Origin: Bradyrhizobium sp. cir1 | GTDB taxonomy: Bacteria; Pseudomonadota; Alphaproteobacteria; Rhizobiales; Xanthobacteraceae | DNA: 64,000 bases | Reading direction: 5' to 3' | Assembly (NCBI RefSeq): GCF_014198245.1 | Contig: NZ_JACIHE010000002.1 | Span: 212,178-276,177 of the forward strand | Part shown: positions 41,790-51,453 of the stretch, piece after piece | Layout of the letters: each line of letters starts with the position of its first letter | Numbering within the stretch: position 1 is the first letter of the stretch | Made by a program: the position numbers and the translations under genes | Notes under the pieces: model-generated | Seen by the model: the letters and a program-made list of their open reading frames with translations, nothing else | Database searches by the model: none | What the model was told of the DNA's origin: nothing

Positions 41790-42335
41790 ATGATAAGGAA
41801 GGTTGGGCCCGATCAGGCAGCGAACCTCCGGGGTCGGCCGCCTCGCCGCGCGCTAGCGTTGCTCGTTCTTGCTGGCTGGATTCTCGGGAGCGCTACCGGT
41901 GCCGAGGCCCAGTCGCTTCGCCAGGGCGTCTCCGCATTCCACCGCCAGGACTATGCGGCGGCCTCTCGCATCTTCATTCCGCTGGCCGAGCGCGGCAACG
42001 CGGCGGCGCAGACCTATCTCGGCTTCCTGTTCGAGACCGGCCGTGGCGTGCCGCAGAACTATGCGGAAGCTGCGATGTGGTACCGCCGCGCGGCGGAGCA
42101 GGGCGACAGCCGTGCCCAATATTCGCTCGGCCTGCTCTACGACCGCGGCTTTGGCGTGCCGCAGGACATCGTCGAGGCCTCCAAATGGCTCAACCTGTCG
42201 ACGTCCGCAGCGCCTCCGCCGGCGCGCGAGGCGCGGGCCCGGATCCGCGATGCCGTCACCACCAAGATGACGCGTGGCGAGATCGCCGAGGCCCGCCTGC
42301 GGGCGCTGGAATGGGCGCCGAGCCGCGAGCACTGA
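41790..42335 (+). CDS. Exported Sel1-like repeat protein
   Basis: A protein of 181 residues. A signal sequence (ALALLVLAGWILGSATGAEA) precedes two or three Sel1/TPR-like repeats: AAQTYLGFLFETGRGVPQNY, AEAAMWYRRAAEQGDSRAQY, SLGLLYDRGFGVPQDIVEAS. Such repeats bind proteins. ATG 41790 follows GGAGGGCAGG. It stands alone beside the secretion cluster, and a link to it is only positional. Confidence 0.82.
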   Translation: MIRKVGPDQAANLRGRPPRRALALLVLAGWILGSATGAEAQSLRQGVSAFHRQDYAAASRIFIPLAERGNAAAQTYLGFLFETGRGVPQNYAEAAMWYRRAAEQGDSRAQYSLGLLYDRGFGVPQDIVEASKWLNLSTSAAPPPAREARARIRDAVTTKMTRGEIAEARLRALEWAPSREH

Positions 42336-42471
42336 CGGCCTTTCCCACACCGGGTCTACTGGCCCCAAACAAAAAAGTGCGAAAACAACCCCATGCACAG
42401 TAGACGGCGACCGCCGGCGCGGCGCGTCCCGCATGCGGCGGAATGTCGAGTCCTTCCGCGATCACCGCGCC

Positions 42472-43068
42472 TTAGCCGGACCAGCCGCCGGGCCAGTTCG
42501 CGTACCAGGTCTCGCCCAGCCAACCGAGCCAGATCGCCGGTGCCAGGAACAATCCGAACGGCAGAAGGGCGGTGCCGCGCAGCGGTTTCTTTCGCAAGGC
42601 TGCATTGGCGGCATAGACGGCGATCGCGAGCAGCGCCGCAAGCTCGATCACCGCGGCCACGGTCACAAGATCGAGCCAGGCGCCGCACACCGCGGCGAGT
42701 TTGACGTCGCCGAGCCCGAGCCCGTCACGGCCGCGCCAGCGCCGGTAGAGCGCCATCAGCAGCAGCAGCGGCAGCGCCACGGCGGCGGCACGGGCGAGCG
42801 GCCAGAGCAGCGCCTCCAGGCCGATATCGGGCACGAACGCCCCGGCGCGGAGCAGGGCGAGCGCGAAAGCCGTGCCCGTCAGCTCGTTCGGAATGAGATA
42901 GTGGCGGGCATCGTGCGCGGCGATTGCCAGCATCAGGGCAGCCAGGAACGCGCCGTACAGGCTTTCCGCCCCCGGCGCGGTGGCGAGGCTCGCGAACACC
43001 CCCAGCAGCAGGGCGATGCCGAGTGCGAGCGGAGCGCCGGTACCGTTGTTCACAATCCGGTCTGTCAC
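42472..43068 (-). CDS. Prepilin peptidase, short form (GspO/CpaA-like, A24)
   Basis: A polytopic inner-membrane aspartic peptidase of 198 residues. The two catalytic Asp motifs are seen: AAHDARHYLIPNELTG and GLGLGDVKLAAVCG. It lacks the N-terminal methyltransferase-type domain with the cysteine motif found in full-length GspO/PilD. It should cleave the leader peptides of the pseudopilins GspG-K encoded nearby. It ends the minus-strand pair after gspD, with four bases between. Confidence 0.82.
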   Translation of the reverse strand: MTDRIVNNGTGAPLALGIALLLGVFASLATAPGAESLYGAFLAALMLAIAAHDARHYLIPNELTGTAFALALLRAGAFVPDIGLEALLWPLARAAAVALPLLLLMALYRRWRGRDGLGLGDVKLAAVCGAWLDLVTVAAVIELAALLAIAVYAANAALRKKPLRGTALLPFGLFLAPAIWLGWLGETWYANWPGGWSG

Positions 43069-43072
43069 GCCG

Positions 43073-45466
43073 TTAGCGCACCGCCCCGGGCGGGCTCACG
43101 GTGACCACGGGATTGCTGGTCCCGACTATACGGCCGTTCATCTTGCTGCGCATCTCCTCGGCGATGACGTGAGCATCGACACCGTCCTTGATCACGGTCG
43201 GGCGGATGAACAAAATCAACTCGGTGCGGGCACGCGCGTTGGTCTGATGCGAGAAGGCATCGCCCATGCCGGGAATGGAATCCAGGATCGGCAGGCCCTG
43301 GCGCTGCCTGTTCTCGGTCTCGCTGATCAGACCGGCGAGCAGCACGGTCTGCCCGCTCGTCACTGCGATCGAGCTCTTCACCCGGCGCTGCGAGATCGTG
43401 GGCGTCAAGGAGTTGGCACTGCCGGCGGCCACGCTCGAGATCTCCTGCTCGATGTCGAGCACGACGTTGCCGTTGGCATTGGCGCGCGGCAGCACCCGCA
43501 GGATGATGCCGGTGTTCTTGTAGTCGATGGTGTTGACCACGGTGTTGTTGGCGGTCAGCACGGTCGCCGTGCCCGTCGAGAACGGCACCTGGTCGCCGAC
43601 CTGCAAGGTCGCGGTCTGGTTGTCCAGCACCACCAGCGACGGGTTCGACAGCACCTTGACGTTGGTGATGCCGTGCAATGCGTCGAGCACGACGCGCGGC
43701 GAGTTCTCGGAGCCGATCAGGAAGTTGAAGCCCGGCAGCGCGCGGCCGAGCAGGGCACCGGCGGCGGCATTGACTGGATTGCTCGCCGGCTCGGTGTTGC
43801 TTCCGATCGTGGCGCTGTTGCTGACGCCCGAAATGGTGTTGGAGATCGAACCCTTCTGGCTCGCTAGGAAGAATTGCACGCCATAATTCAACTGGTCGTT
43901 CAGCGTCACCTCGGCGATCGTCGCCTCGATGGCGATCTGGCGCTGCGGCCGGTCGATCTGCCGGATGGTCTGCTCGACGATGCGCTGTGCCTCTTGGTTG
44001 GCGTAGACGAGCACGGCGTTGTTGGTGACGTCGGCGGTGATTCGCACGTTCTGGAGGATGCCGTTGAGGCCGGGCTTGGCCCCGCCGCCCGCGGGTCCGC
44101 CGAGGCCATTGTCTTGCGCAGGTGTCGCGGCGGCGGCGGGCGCGAGACGGGCGCTGAAGGATGATCCCGTAGGTGTGGTGACCGGCGTTGCCGCCCCCGC
44201 GGCAGCAGTCGGCAGTGCGCTCAGCGACGCCACGGGATTGCTGGAGGACGTCGTCGACATCCCGGCGCCGGGCGCTATCTGGCTCGACGCGTTATCGAGC
44301 GTCGAACTGCTCGCCGAGCCCTGGTTGAGCAGCATCTCGTTCAGCAGCGCCACGATCAGCTTGGAATTGCCGTAGCGCAGCGGAAAGGATTTCAGGTTCA
44401 CCCCGTCGGTGTCGGAGCGATCGAGCCGCGCAATCCACGTCTGGGCGCGCTTGAGATATTCCGGCTTCTGGCTCACCACGAGGATCGAGTTGAGCCGCGA
44501 GATCGGCTGGAACTTGATCACGTTCTGGCTCATGCCGCCTTCACCGGAATCCATGATCTTCTCGATCTCGGTGATGACAGGCTCCGGCGAGGAATTGCGC
44601 ACCGGGAAGATGCCGACGGATTGTCCGCGCATCCAGTCGGCGTCGAAGGAGAGGATGGTGTCGACCGCAGTCGCCCGGTCGGCGCCGCTGCCGCTGACGA
44701 TCAGCGTGTTGCGGGCGTTGTCGGGACGCATGGTCGAGGCCTTCACGCCGAAGGCATCGAGCAGCTTGAAGATGTTCTGCGCCGAGACATAGCGCAGCGG
44801 CACCACCGTCACGCCCTGGCCGGCCGCGGCATTCATCGAACGGTCGATGCCGCCGGGGCCGGCTTCCGGCGCCGGGAGCAGCCGATAGCCGGTGCGGTCG
44901 CGGACCAGCGCGACACCGGACATGCGTAGCGCGTTCTCCAGCATGTACAGCGTGTCTGCCTTGGGCACGGGGCGCACCGAGGCCAACGTCACGGTCCCCT
45001 GCACGCGCGGGTCGATCGTGTAGCCGACGTTCAATACGTCACCAAGAATGACCTTTGCCACGGTGGCGACCGGCGCATTCTCGAAATTGAGGTCATAGCC
45101 ACTGCCGCCGCCATCATCGCGCTCGGCCAGCGTGCCGCCTTGCGGCGTTGTGCCATCGCTGAGGTATATCGCGGGCTTGGACGATTTCGTCTGGGCAATG
45201 CCGCTCGCGCCCGTGTCCGTAGCTTGCCGCGGCTGCAGGTCGAGGGAGCGGATCTTGTCGGCGATGTCCTGGGCGCGCGGATCCTTTGGATCGGCCTCGA
45301 TCGACTGATCGGCGGTGACGATGCACGCACCGAGCAGGAAACCGGACGACAACAGGATGAGCGCTCCAGGCAACGCTGAGCGGAGGCGCAAGAGCGGCTG
45401 GAGTAATTTGAACGAAATATGACGGCTGCCGCTTCGAGTGGCCGAAAAATGTGTCTGATCCATCAT
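43073..45466 (-). CDS. gspD: Type II secretion secretin GspD
   Basis: The outer-membrane channel subunit, about 797 residues. A long n-region leads to a lipoprotein-like signal with lipobox LGAC near residue 46. The periplasmic N0-N3 domains follow (LNFENAPVATVAKVILGDVL, ALRMSGVALVRDRTGYRLLP), then a Ser/Ala-rich linker, and the secretin core (NPSLVVLDNQTATLQVGDQV, RRVKSSIAVTSGQTVLLAGL). ATG 45466 or the adjacent ATG 45463 is the start; the frame stays open upstream over the gspE promoter. The lipobox suggests self-anchoring without a separate pilotin. Confidence 0.88.
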   Translation of the reverse strand: MMDQTHFSATRSGSRHISFKLLQPLLRLRSALPGALILLSSGFLLGACIVTADQSIEADPKDPRAQDIADKIRSLDLQPRQATDTGASGIAQTKSSKPAIYLSDGTTPQGGTLAERDDGGGSGYDLNFENAPVATVAKVILGDVLNVGYTIDPRVQGTVTLASVRPVPKADTLYMLENALRMSGVALVRDRTGYRLLPAPEAGPGGIDRSMNAAAGQGVTVVPLRYVSAQNIFKLLDAFGVKASTMRPDNARNTLIVSGSGADRATAVDTILSFDADWMRGQSVGIFPVRNSSPEPVITEIEKIMDSGEGGMSQNVIKFQPISRLNSILVVSQKPEYLKRAQTWIARLDRSDTDGVNLKSFPLRYGNSKLIVALLNEMLLNQGSASSSTLDNASSQIAPGAGMSTTSSSNPVASLSALPTAAAGAATPVTTPTGSSFSARLAPAAAATPAQDNGLGGPAGGGAKPGLNGILQNVRITADVTNNAVLVYANQEAQRIVEQTIRQIDRPQRQIAIEATIAEVTLNDQLNYGVQFFLASQKGSISNTISGVSNSATIGSNTEPASNPVNAAAGALLGRALPGFNFLIGSENSPRVVLDALHGITNVKVLSNPSLVVLDNQTATLQVGDQVPFSTGTATVLTANNTVVNTIDYKNTGIILRVLPRANANGNVVLDIEQEISSVAAGSANSLTPTISQRRVKSSIAVTSGQTVLLAGLISETENRQRQGLPILDSIPGMGDAFSHQTNARARTELILFIRPTVIKDGVDAHVIAEEMRSKMNGRIVGTSNPVVTVSPPGAVR

Positions 45467-45586
45467 GGATCGTATGCGCCAAAATTTGCGTCGCTGCCAT
45501 TTCTTGCTAGTAAACCTATCGTGGACTCCATGGTCGTGAGCGGGCCGGATGGATGTGTTACTAACAAGCGTGGTGCGGTGAAGGTC

Positions 45587-47272
45587 ATGCAAGACGTCGC
45601 GGTCGACACCTTCAAACAGCATCTTCTCGCAAAGCACTCGCTACCGTCACGCGCGCTTACGCGCCTCGCTGGTCCGACAGATGCCGGATCTGGTCGGTCG
45701 CTCCGCGAGCTGTGGGAGAAGATGGACCTCTCGTCAGCCGAATTTGCTGACGAGGTCTCGGAATATTTTCGATTTCCGCGGCTCAGTCTTCCGCAGTTAC
45801 TGTCAATCACGCCTTGCCTCGACGGCTTCTCACATAGATTCCTGCGGGAATCGACTATATTTCCATTCCGCTCTTCGAGCGGAATTTACGGAATAGCGAT
45901 TGCCGATCCTCTGGATGCAGCCGCCATCCGCGCCGCCGAGATTGTCTTCGGCACGCAGGTCGATATTGTCGTCGCGTCATATGAAGATATTACGACAGCT
46001 CTCGACCAAAGAACCGGCGCCGCCGAAACAAATGCGGACGAAGGCGTTCGATTGCAGCAGCAGTCCGACGACGACATCGAGAGCCTGCGCGATCTCGCCA
46101 GCGGTGCGCCGGTGGTGCGCGCGCTCAACGATCTTCTGGAGCGCGCGGCGGACTTGCGCGCGAGCGACATCCATGTCGAGCCGTTCCGCGCCGGACTTGC
46201 CGTGCGCATGCGCGTCGACGGTCTCTTGCGCGTATTGCCGTCGCCGCACGGCATCCCGCCGCAGGCGTTGATCTCGCGCATCAAGATTCTCGCCAGCCTC
46301 AACATCGCCGAGCGGCGGCTGCCGCAGGACGGCGCCGCGCGCGTGCGCGTCGGGCGCAGCGAGATCGACGTCCGCGTCGCCACCATGCCGACGCAGCACG
46401 GCGAGAGCGCCGTGATCCGCCTGTTGCCGCGCGACCGCGGCCTCCTGGAGATGAGCAAGCTCGGCCTTGCCGCGCGCGACGAGAGCGTGATGACGCGCCT
46501 CCTGGCGATGCCGCACGGCATGATCGTCGTCACGGGCCCGACCGGCAGCGGCAAGACCACGACGCTCGCGACCATGCTGTCGATCCTGAACGAGCCGACG
46601 CGAAAGATCCTCACCATCGAGGATCCCGTCGAATACGAGATCCCTGGCATCAACCAGTCCCAGGTCAAGCCGTCGATCGGCCTGACCTTCGCCTCGGCCA
46701 TGCGCGCTTTCGTGCGCCAGGACCCCGACGTCATCATGGTCGGCGAGGTTCGTGACGCCGAGACCGCCCATATCGCAATCCATGCCGCGCTGACCGGCCA
46801 TCTGGTGCTGACGACGCTGCACACCGAGACGGCGGCGGCGGCCGTGCCGCGCCTGATCGATCTCGGGATCGAGGGCTTCCTGCTGAAGTCGACGCTGCGC
46901 GCGGTGGTGGCGCAGCGCCTGGTGCGCGTGCTCTGCGACCGCTGCAAGGTGCCGCATGCTTTGACCGAGGCCGATCTTGCCAAGGATCCGCGCCTTGCGG
47001 TGGTCGGCTTCAAGTGCGGCGAGGTCGTGCACGAGGCCGGCGGCTGCGAGCGCTGCGGCGGCACCGGCTATCGCGGCCGCAACGGCGTGTTCGAGATCCT
47101 CGAAATGTCTGACGAGGTCCGCGCGCTGGTCGGACCGCAGACCGACTCCCATTCGATCGACGCCGCCGCGATGCGGGGCGGCATGACGACGATGCTGGAG
47201 GACGCGGTGGCCAAATGCCGGGCCGGGCTCACCACCGTGCCCGAGCTCTTCCGCGTCACGACGGTGCGCTGA
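45587..47272 (+). CDS. gspE: Type II secretion ATPase GspE
   Basis: The cytoplasmic motor ATPase, about 561 residues. Domains: an N-terminal region binding GspL, the N2E domain (SDIHVEPFRAGLAVRMRVDG), Walker A GPTGSGKTTT, Asp box ILTIEDPVEYEIPGINQSQV, Walker B VIMVGEVRDAETA, His box LTTLHTETAA, and a four-cysteine zinc motif (CDRC ... CERC). The frame is open from 45419; ATG 45587 (AAGG upstream) or ATG 45530 is the likely start. It is the first gene of the plus-strand gsp operon and is divergent from gspD. Confidence 0.88.
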   Translation: MQDVAVDTFKQHLLAKHSLPSRALTRLAGPTDAGSGRSLRELWEKMDLSSAEFADEVSEYFRFPRLSLPQLLSITPCLDGFSHRFLRESTIFPFRSSSGIYGIAIADPLDAAAIRAAEIVFGTQVDIVVASYEDITTALDQRTGAAETNADEGVRLQQQSDDDIESLRDLASGAPVVRALNDLLERAADLRASDIHVEPFRAGLAVRMRVDGLLRVLPSPHGIPPQALISRIKILASLNIAERRLPQDGAARVRVGRSEIDVRVATMPTQHGESAVIRLLPRDRGLLEMSKLGLAARDESVMTRLLAMPHGMIVVTGPTGSGKTTTLATMLSILNEPTRKILTIEDPVEYEIPGINQSQVKPSIGLTFASAMRAFVRQDPDVIMVGEVRDAETAHIAIHAALTGHLVLTTLHTETAAAAVPRLIDLGIEGFLLKSTLRAVVAQRLVRVLCDRCKVPHALTEADLAKDPRLAVVGFKCGEVVHEAGGCERCGGTGYRGRNGVFEILEMSDEVRALVGPQTDSHSIDAAAMRGGMTTMLEDAVAKCRAGLTTVPELFRVTTVR

Positions 47273-47277
47273 CGCCC

Positions 47278-48489
47278 ATGCCGAACTATCGTTACCGCGC
47301 GCTCAATGCCAACGGCGAACTGGTCTCCGGCGCCATCGCCGCGCCCGCGGCGGGCGATGTCGCGCAGCGGATCGAGCGGCTCGGTCTTGTCCTCGTCGAC
47401 AACGTCACGCCGGAGGAGAGCGGCGCGGCCGGCCGCGTGACCAGCCTGTTCAACAGGCCGAAGCCGGAAGACGTCACCATCTTCACCCGCGACCTCGCGC
47501 TGCTGTTGCGGGCCGGCGCCCGCATCAATGACGGATTGGAGCTGCTCGCGACCGATCCCGATTTCGGCCGGCTGCGGCCGGTCGTTGCCGACATCCGTTC
47601 CCGCGTCGTCTCGGGCGAGAGCTTTGCCGAAGCGCTGGCACGGCATGAGGGGCTGTTTCCGCCGATGTACATCGCGCTGGTGCGGGTCGGCGAGGCCTCG
47701 GGGTCTCTCGATCAGGTCCTGGAGGTGCTGGCCAGCGAACGCGCGCGCAGCGAGGCCTTGCGGCGACGGTTGTCGGATGCGATCCGCTATCCCTTGTTCG
47801 TGCTCGGCGCGGCCGGCTGCGTGCTGCTGTTCTTCCTCACCTTCGTGCTGCCGCAATTCGCATCGGTGTTGCAGGATTTCGGTGCCAAGGTCGATCCGGT
47901 CGTCGGTGTCTTCCTCAACATCTCGACCTTCCTGCGCGGCAATTCCGACGTGGTGCTGGCCGGCCTCGCGACCGTCATCGCCGCGACATGGCTTCTGCTG
48001 CGGCAGGAGCGTATCCGCCGCGGCATCACCAACGCGATCACGCGGCTGCCGGCGATCCGCAACGTCATGAGCGCGTACCGCACGGCGCTGTTCTGTCGCA
48101 ATCTCGGCCTGCTGCTCGGCAGCGGCGTCAATCTCACCACCACGCTGCGCATCCTCATCGACATGATGGCCACGACCGGCCCGTCCACGGTCTGGAGCGA
48201 GGCCGCCGACCGCGTCCGCCACGGCTCGAAACTTTCCGATGCGCTGGCCGAGACCGCGGCGTTGCCGGCGATGGCGGTGCGCATGCTCCGGCTCGGCGAC
48301 GAGACCGGGCAATTGCCGATGCTGTCCGGGCGGGTCGCCGAATTCTACGAGGCCAAGTTGCAGCGTACGCTGGACCGCGCCGTCGGCATCGCGGGACCGG
48401 CGGCCATCATCGCGATCTCGCTGGTCGTCGGTGGCCTGATCACCTCGGTGATGACGGCGCTGATGTCGGTGAGCCAGATTGTCGGATAG
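47278..48489 (+). CDS. gspF: Type II secretion inner-membrane protein GspF
   Basis: The platform protein, 403 residues, the usual size. It starts MPNYRYRALNANGELVSGAI, and has two T2SF domains each followed by helices (VTIFTRDLALLLRAGARIND; MSAYRTALFCRNLGLLLGSG). It starts five bases after the gspE stop. Confidence 0.9.
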   Translation: MPNYRYRALNANGELVSGAIAAPAAGDVAQRIERLGLVLVDNVTPEESGAAGRVTSLFNRPKPEDVTIFTRDLALLLRAGARINDGLELLATDPDFGRLRPVVADIRSRVVSGESFAEALARHEGLFPPMYIALVRVGEASGSLDQVLEVLASERARSEALRRRLSDAIRYPLFVLGAAGCVLLFFLTFVLPQFASVLQDFGAKVDPVVGVFLNISTFLRGNSDVVLAGLATVIAATWLLLRQERIRRGITNAITRLPAIRNVMSAYRTALFCRNLGLLLGSGVNLTTTLRILIDMMATTGPSTVWSEAADRVRHGSKLSDALAETAALPAMAVRMLRLGDETGQLPMLSGRVAEFYEAKLQRTLDRAVGIAGPAAIIAISLVVGGLITSVMTALMSVSQIVG

Positions 48490-48512
48490 GCAGGGAACGG
48501 GAGAAGCTTGAA

Positions 48513-48968
48513 GTGACCAAACATCCATCAGCAAGCCGCGGTCGGCGGCGCGCCGGCCGACGGGAAGCAGGCTTCACCCTCGTCGAGATGCTGGTCGTCA
48601 TCACCATCATCGGGATGATCATGGCGCTGGTCGGCCCGCGCGTGCTGAACTATCTCAGCGAGTCCAAGGCGAAGGCGGCGAAGATCCAGATCGAGAGTTT
48701 TTCCAGCGCGCTCGATCTCTATTTTCTCGATCTCGGCCGTTATCCGACGTCCAACGAAGGCCTCGCGGCGCTGACCCGCAACACCAACCAGTCCGGCTGG
48801 AACGGGCCCTATTTGCGCGGCGGCGTGGTGCCGAGCGATCCGTGGGGCCACATCTACGTCTATCGTTCGCCGGGCGCGAGCGCGCCCTACGAGATCATTT
48901 CGCTCGGATCGGACGGCCAGGAAGGCGGCAGTGGAACGGCAGCCGACATTGTCAGCGGCGCGCGCTGA
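48513..48968 (+). CDS. gspG: Major pseudopilin GspG
   Basis: A pseudopilin of 151 residues. The prepilin cleavage site is REAG/FTLVEMLVVITIIGMI, with Glu at +5. The family loop SGWNGPYLRGG and the calcium-region DPWGHIYVYRSPG are present. The GTG start at 48513 has GGGAG upstream and gives a leader of about 28 residues, long but basic. It polymerises into the pseudopilus after processing by the prepilin peptidase. Confidence 0.88.
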   Translation: MTKHPSASRGRRRAGRREAGFTLVEMLVVITIIGMIMALVGPRVLNYLSESKAKAAKIQIESFSSALDLYFLDLGRYPTSNEGLAALTRNTNQSGWNGPYLRGGVVPSDPWGHIYVYRSPGASAPYEIISLGSDGQEGGSGTAADIVSGAR

Positions 48969-49425
48969 AGCCATCCGCCATGCGCGCGGCTTCGCGCTGA
49001 TCGAGATCCTGTGCGTGCTCGCGATCATCGGCCTGCTCGCGGCGATCATCCTGCCGGCGATACCGCGCTCGACGACCCGGGCGAGGCTCGAAAGCTACGC
49101 GGTCGAGACCGCGGCGCTGCTGAAGGCCGACCGCAGCGCGGCGCTGCGCCGGCAGGTCAGGGTGACGACGCAGGTCGACGCCGAGGCGCGCGCGATCCGT
49201 TCCGGCGTCACCGGGCGGACCATCCGCCTGCCGGGCGACGTGGTCATGCAGGCGATGCTGGCCTCGCGCTGTGCCGATCGCGCAGCGGGACGCTCGATCG
49301 ACTTCTTTCCGTCGGGCATGTCGTGCGGGGGAACGATCGCGCTGGCGCGGCCCGGCATGGGCTATGAGGTGCGCGTCAACTGGCTGACCGGAGGCGTCGA
49401 GATTGTCCCGCAGAAGCTGCTCTGA
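48931..49425 (+). CDS. gspH: Minor pseudopilin GspH
   Basis: A protein of 164 residues with the cleavage site RHARG/FALIEILCVLAIIGLL and a GspH-like beta domain (RSIDFFPSGMSCGGTIALAR, near the C-terminus the typical GspH strand VRVNWLTGGVEI). The GTG start overlaps gspG by 38 bases in another frame; it could start slightly later. Confidence 0.82.
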   Translation: MERQPTLSAARAEAIRHARGFALIEILCVLAIIGLLAAIILPAIPRSTTRARLESYAVETAALLKADRSAALRRQVRVTTQVDAEARAIRSGVTGRTIRLPGDVVMQAMLASRCADRAAGRSIDFFPSGMSCGGTIALARPGMGYEVRVNWLTGGVEIVPQKLL

Positions 49426-49798
49426 CGCCGCCGGTTTCACGCTGATCGAGGCGCTGGTCGCGCTCGCGATCATCGCCGTCGTGCTCGGGACGATTGGCTC
49501 GGTCATCGCCACGACGGCGAAGGGCACGCGTGCGATCGACCAGCGTCTCGTGCTCGCCGGCACGGCCGAGACCCTGCTTGCGAACCTGCCGGCGCGGTCC
49601 TTGCTGAAACCGGGGCGGCAGAGTGGCGAACTCGCCGGCAGTCGCTGGCGCGTCGACGTTGCGCCGATGAGCGTGACGGGTGGCAATCCCGAGACCGATC
49701 GCTTCGTGCCGATGGCCGTCAATCTGCGCCTGCAGCGCGCCGACGGCGCTGCGATCCAGGTGACGACGGTGAAGCTGGTGCCGAGGGCTTCACAGTGA
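49403..49798 (+). CDS. gspI: Minor pseudopilin GspI
   Basis: A protein of 131 residues, with the leader MSRRSCSDAAG/FTLIEALVALAI and a short globular domain (GSRWRVDVAP). It starts with TTG inside the gspH end (23-base overlap). With GspJ and GspK it forms the pseudopilus tip. Confidence 0.82.
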   Translation: MSRRSCSDAAGFTLIEALVALAIIAVVLGTIGSVIATTAKGTRAIDQRLVLAGTAETLLANLPARSLLKPGRQSGELAGSRWRVDVAPMSVTGGNPETDRFVPMAVNLRLQRADGAAIQVTTVKLVPRASQ

Positions 49799-50541
49799 AG
49801 GGCTTTTCTATTCAAGGCTCTATTGAAGGCCTGGCCATGAAGCGCCTGCGCCGCGCACTCGCCGACGAGGCGGGCTTCACCCTGCTCGAAGTGCTGCTCG
49901 CGACGCTGCTGATGACCGTCATCCTGGCGGCGCTCGCGACGGTGACGGCGCAATGGCTGCCGAACTGGAACCGCGGCATCGCCCGCGTGCAGCGGGCCGA
50001 GCGCCTCGCGACCGGGCTCGACCGCATCATCGCCGACCTGTCGGTCGCCGAGCAGATGACGGTCAACGGCGATGCCAAGGCGCCGCTGTTCGAGGGCGCC
50101 GAATTGTCGGTGACGTTCCTGCGCACTGCGCTCGGCCCGAGCGCGCGTCCCGGGCTCGAATTCATCCGCTTGATCGAGAAGGCCGACGCGCAGGGGCTCG
50201 CGCTGGTGCGCGAGCGCGCGCCGTTCCAGCCGATGCCGACGGACGGACAGATCCGCTTCGTCGACCAGGTCGTGCTGATCCGGGCGCCGTTCCGCGTCAG
50301 CTTCGCCTATGCCGGCCAGGACGGTCAGTGGCAGCCGACCTGGCGCGGCCAGCCGCAACTGCCGGCTCGCATCCGCATCACCGTGCGTGACGGCGCCAGC
50401 GGCCAGGTGCTGGCGGTGTCGGGCGCGGTGATCCCGCACATCACGGCACCGGCGGAATGCGCGCGGGCCAAGAATCCGGTGACCTGCGTCGCGGCGGGCA
50501 GCCGGCCGCAACAACCGACGAAAGAGGAGCAGCAGCTGTGA
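49795..50541 (+). CDS. gspJ: Minor pseudopilin GspJ
   Basis: A protein of 248 residues with cleavage site DEAG/FTLLEVLLATLLMTVI. GTG 49795 overlaps the gspI stop by four bases (GTGA); ATG 49837 is an alternative giving a shorter leader. The C-terminus beyond about residue 215 is a polar extension with two cysteines (AECARAKNPVTCVAAG). Confidence 0.82.
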   Translation: MKGFSIQGSIEGLAMKRLRRALADEAGFTLLEVLLATLLMTVILAALATVTAQWLPNWNRGIARVQRAERLATGLDRIIADLSVAEQMTVNGDAKAPLFEGAELSVTFLRTALGPSARPGLEFIRLIEKADAQGLALVRERAPFQPMPTDGQIRFVDQVVLIRAPFRVSFAYAGQDGQWQPTWRGQPQLPARIRITVRDGASGQVLAVSGAVIPHITAPAECARAKNPVTCVAAGSRPQQPTKEEQQL

Positions 50542-51452
50542 GCGGCGCGAGGCCCGACCATGCGACGCTGGGTGATGGCCGCGGCTTCATCGTCGTCGCG
50601 GTGCTCTGGATGCTGGCGGCACTGGCCGCGCTGGCGCTGATCTATCTGACCTATGTCACCAACACCGCGGTCACGGTTGCCGTCAACGCCGACCGGCTGC
50701 AGGCCGACGCGCTGGTGAACGCCGGGCTCGAGCTCGCCGCCTACCGGCTGACGGCGCAGAACGAAGCGGCACGTCCGACCAGCGGCACCTTCAATGCCCG
50801 CGTCGGCGCCGGCCGGGTAAGCGTGACGTTCCGCTCGGAATCTGCGCGCGTCGACCTCAACATGGCGCCGAAGCCGATACTCGCCGGTCTGATGAGCGCA
50901 CTCGGCGTCTCCGCGAGCGATGCGCCCGTCTATGCCGACCGGATCCTGGCCTGGCGCTCGTCGACGGAGTCCGGACAGGACAATCCGGAGGATTCCTACT
51001 ATCGCACGCTCGGCGCATCGTACTTGCCGCGTCACGCGCCGTTTCCGCACAGCGACGAGCTCTGGCTGGTGCGCGGCATTCCATCCGCCGTGGTGGAACG
51101 CGTGATGCCGTTCGTCACCGTGTTCAGCAACATGCGCACCGTGAACGTGCTCGATGCCGCGCCGCAGGTGGTGGCCGCGCTCCCCGGCATGACGCCGGAG
51201 ACGCTTCAGCAGGTGCTGCGCGACCGCGCCGATCCCAAGGTCGACCCGCGCTCCCTGGTCGGGCTCGCCGGCAGCGCCAATGCGACGATCGAGGGCTCGA
51301 AGGCGTACCGGATGACGGTCGCCGTCGAGGCGCCGTCGCATCGCCGCAGCTCGGCCGAAATCGTCATCCTGCTTCTCGAAAGCGGCGACGAGCCCTATCG
51401 TGTATTGTCGTGGCACAACGCCTTCGACGGCTCTGCCGGAAAGCCTCTGTGA
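50538..51452 (+). CDS. gspK: Minor pseudopilin GspK
   Basis: A protein of 304 residues. The prepilin-like site is DGRG/FIVVAVLWMLAALAAL, without Glu at +5, as normal for GspK, and the large alpha domain has helix-hairpin-helix-like sequence (VDLNMAPKPILAGLMSALGV, TVNVLDAAPQVVAALPGMTP). GTG 50538 overlaps the gspJ stop by four bases. It caps the pseudopilus tip. Confidence 0.86.
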   Translation: MSGARPDHATLGDGRGFIVVAVLWMLAALAALALIYLTYVTNTAVTVAVNADRLQADALVNAGLELAAYRLTAQNEAARPTSGTFNARVGAGRVSVTFRSESARVDLNMAPKPILAGLMSALGVSASDAPVYADRILAWRSSTESGQDNPEDSYYRTLGASYLPRHAPFPHSDELWLVRGIPSAVVERVMPFVTVFSNMRTVNVLDAAPQVVAALPGMTPETLQQVLRDRADPKVDPRSLVGLAGSANATIEGSKAYRMTVAVEAPSHRRSSAEIVILLLESGDEPYRVLSWHNAFDGSAGKPL

Positions 51453-51453
51453 G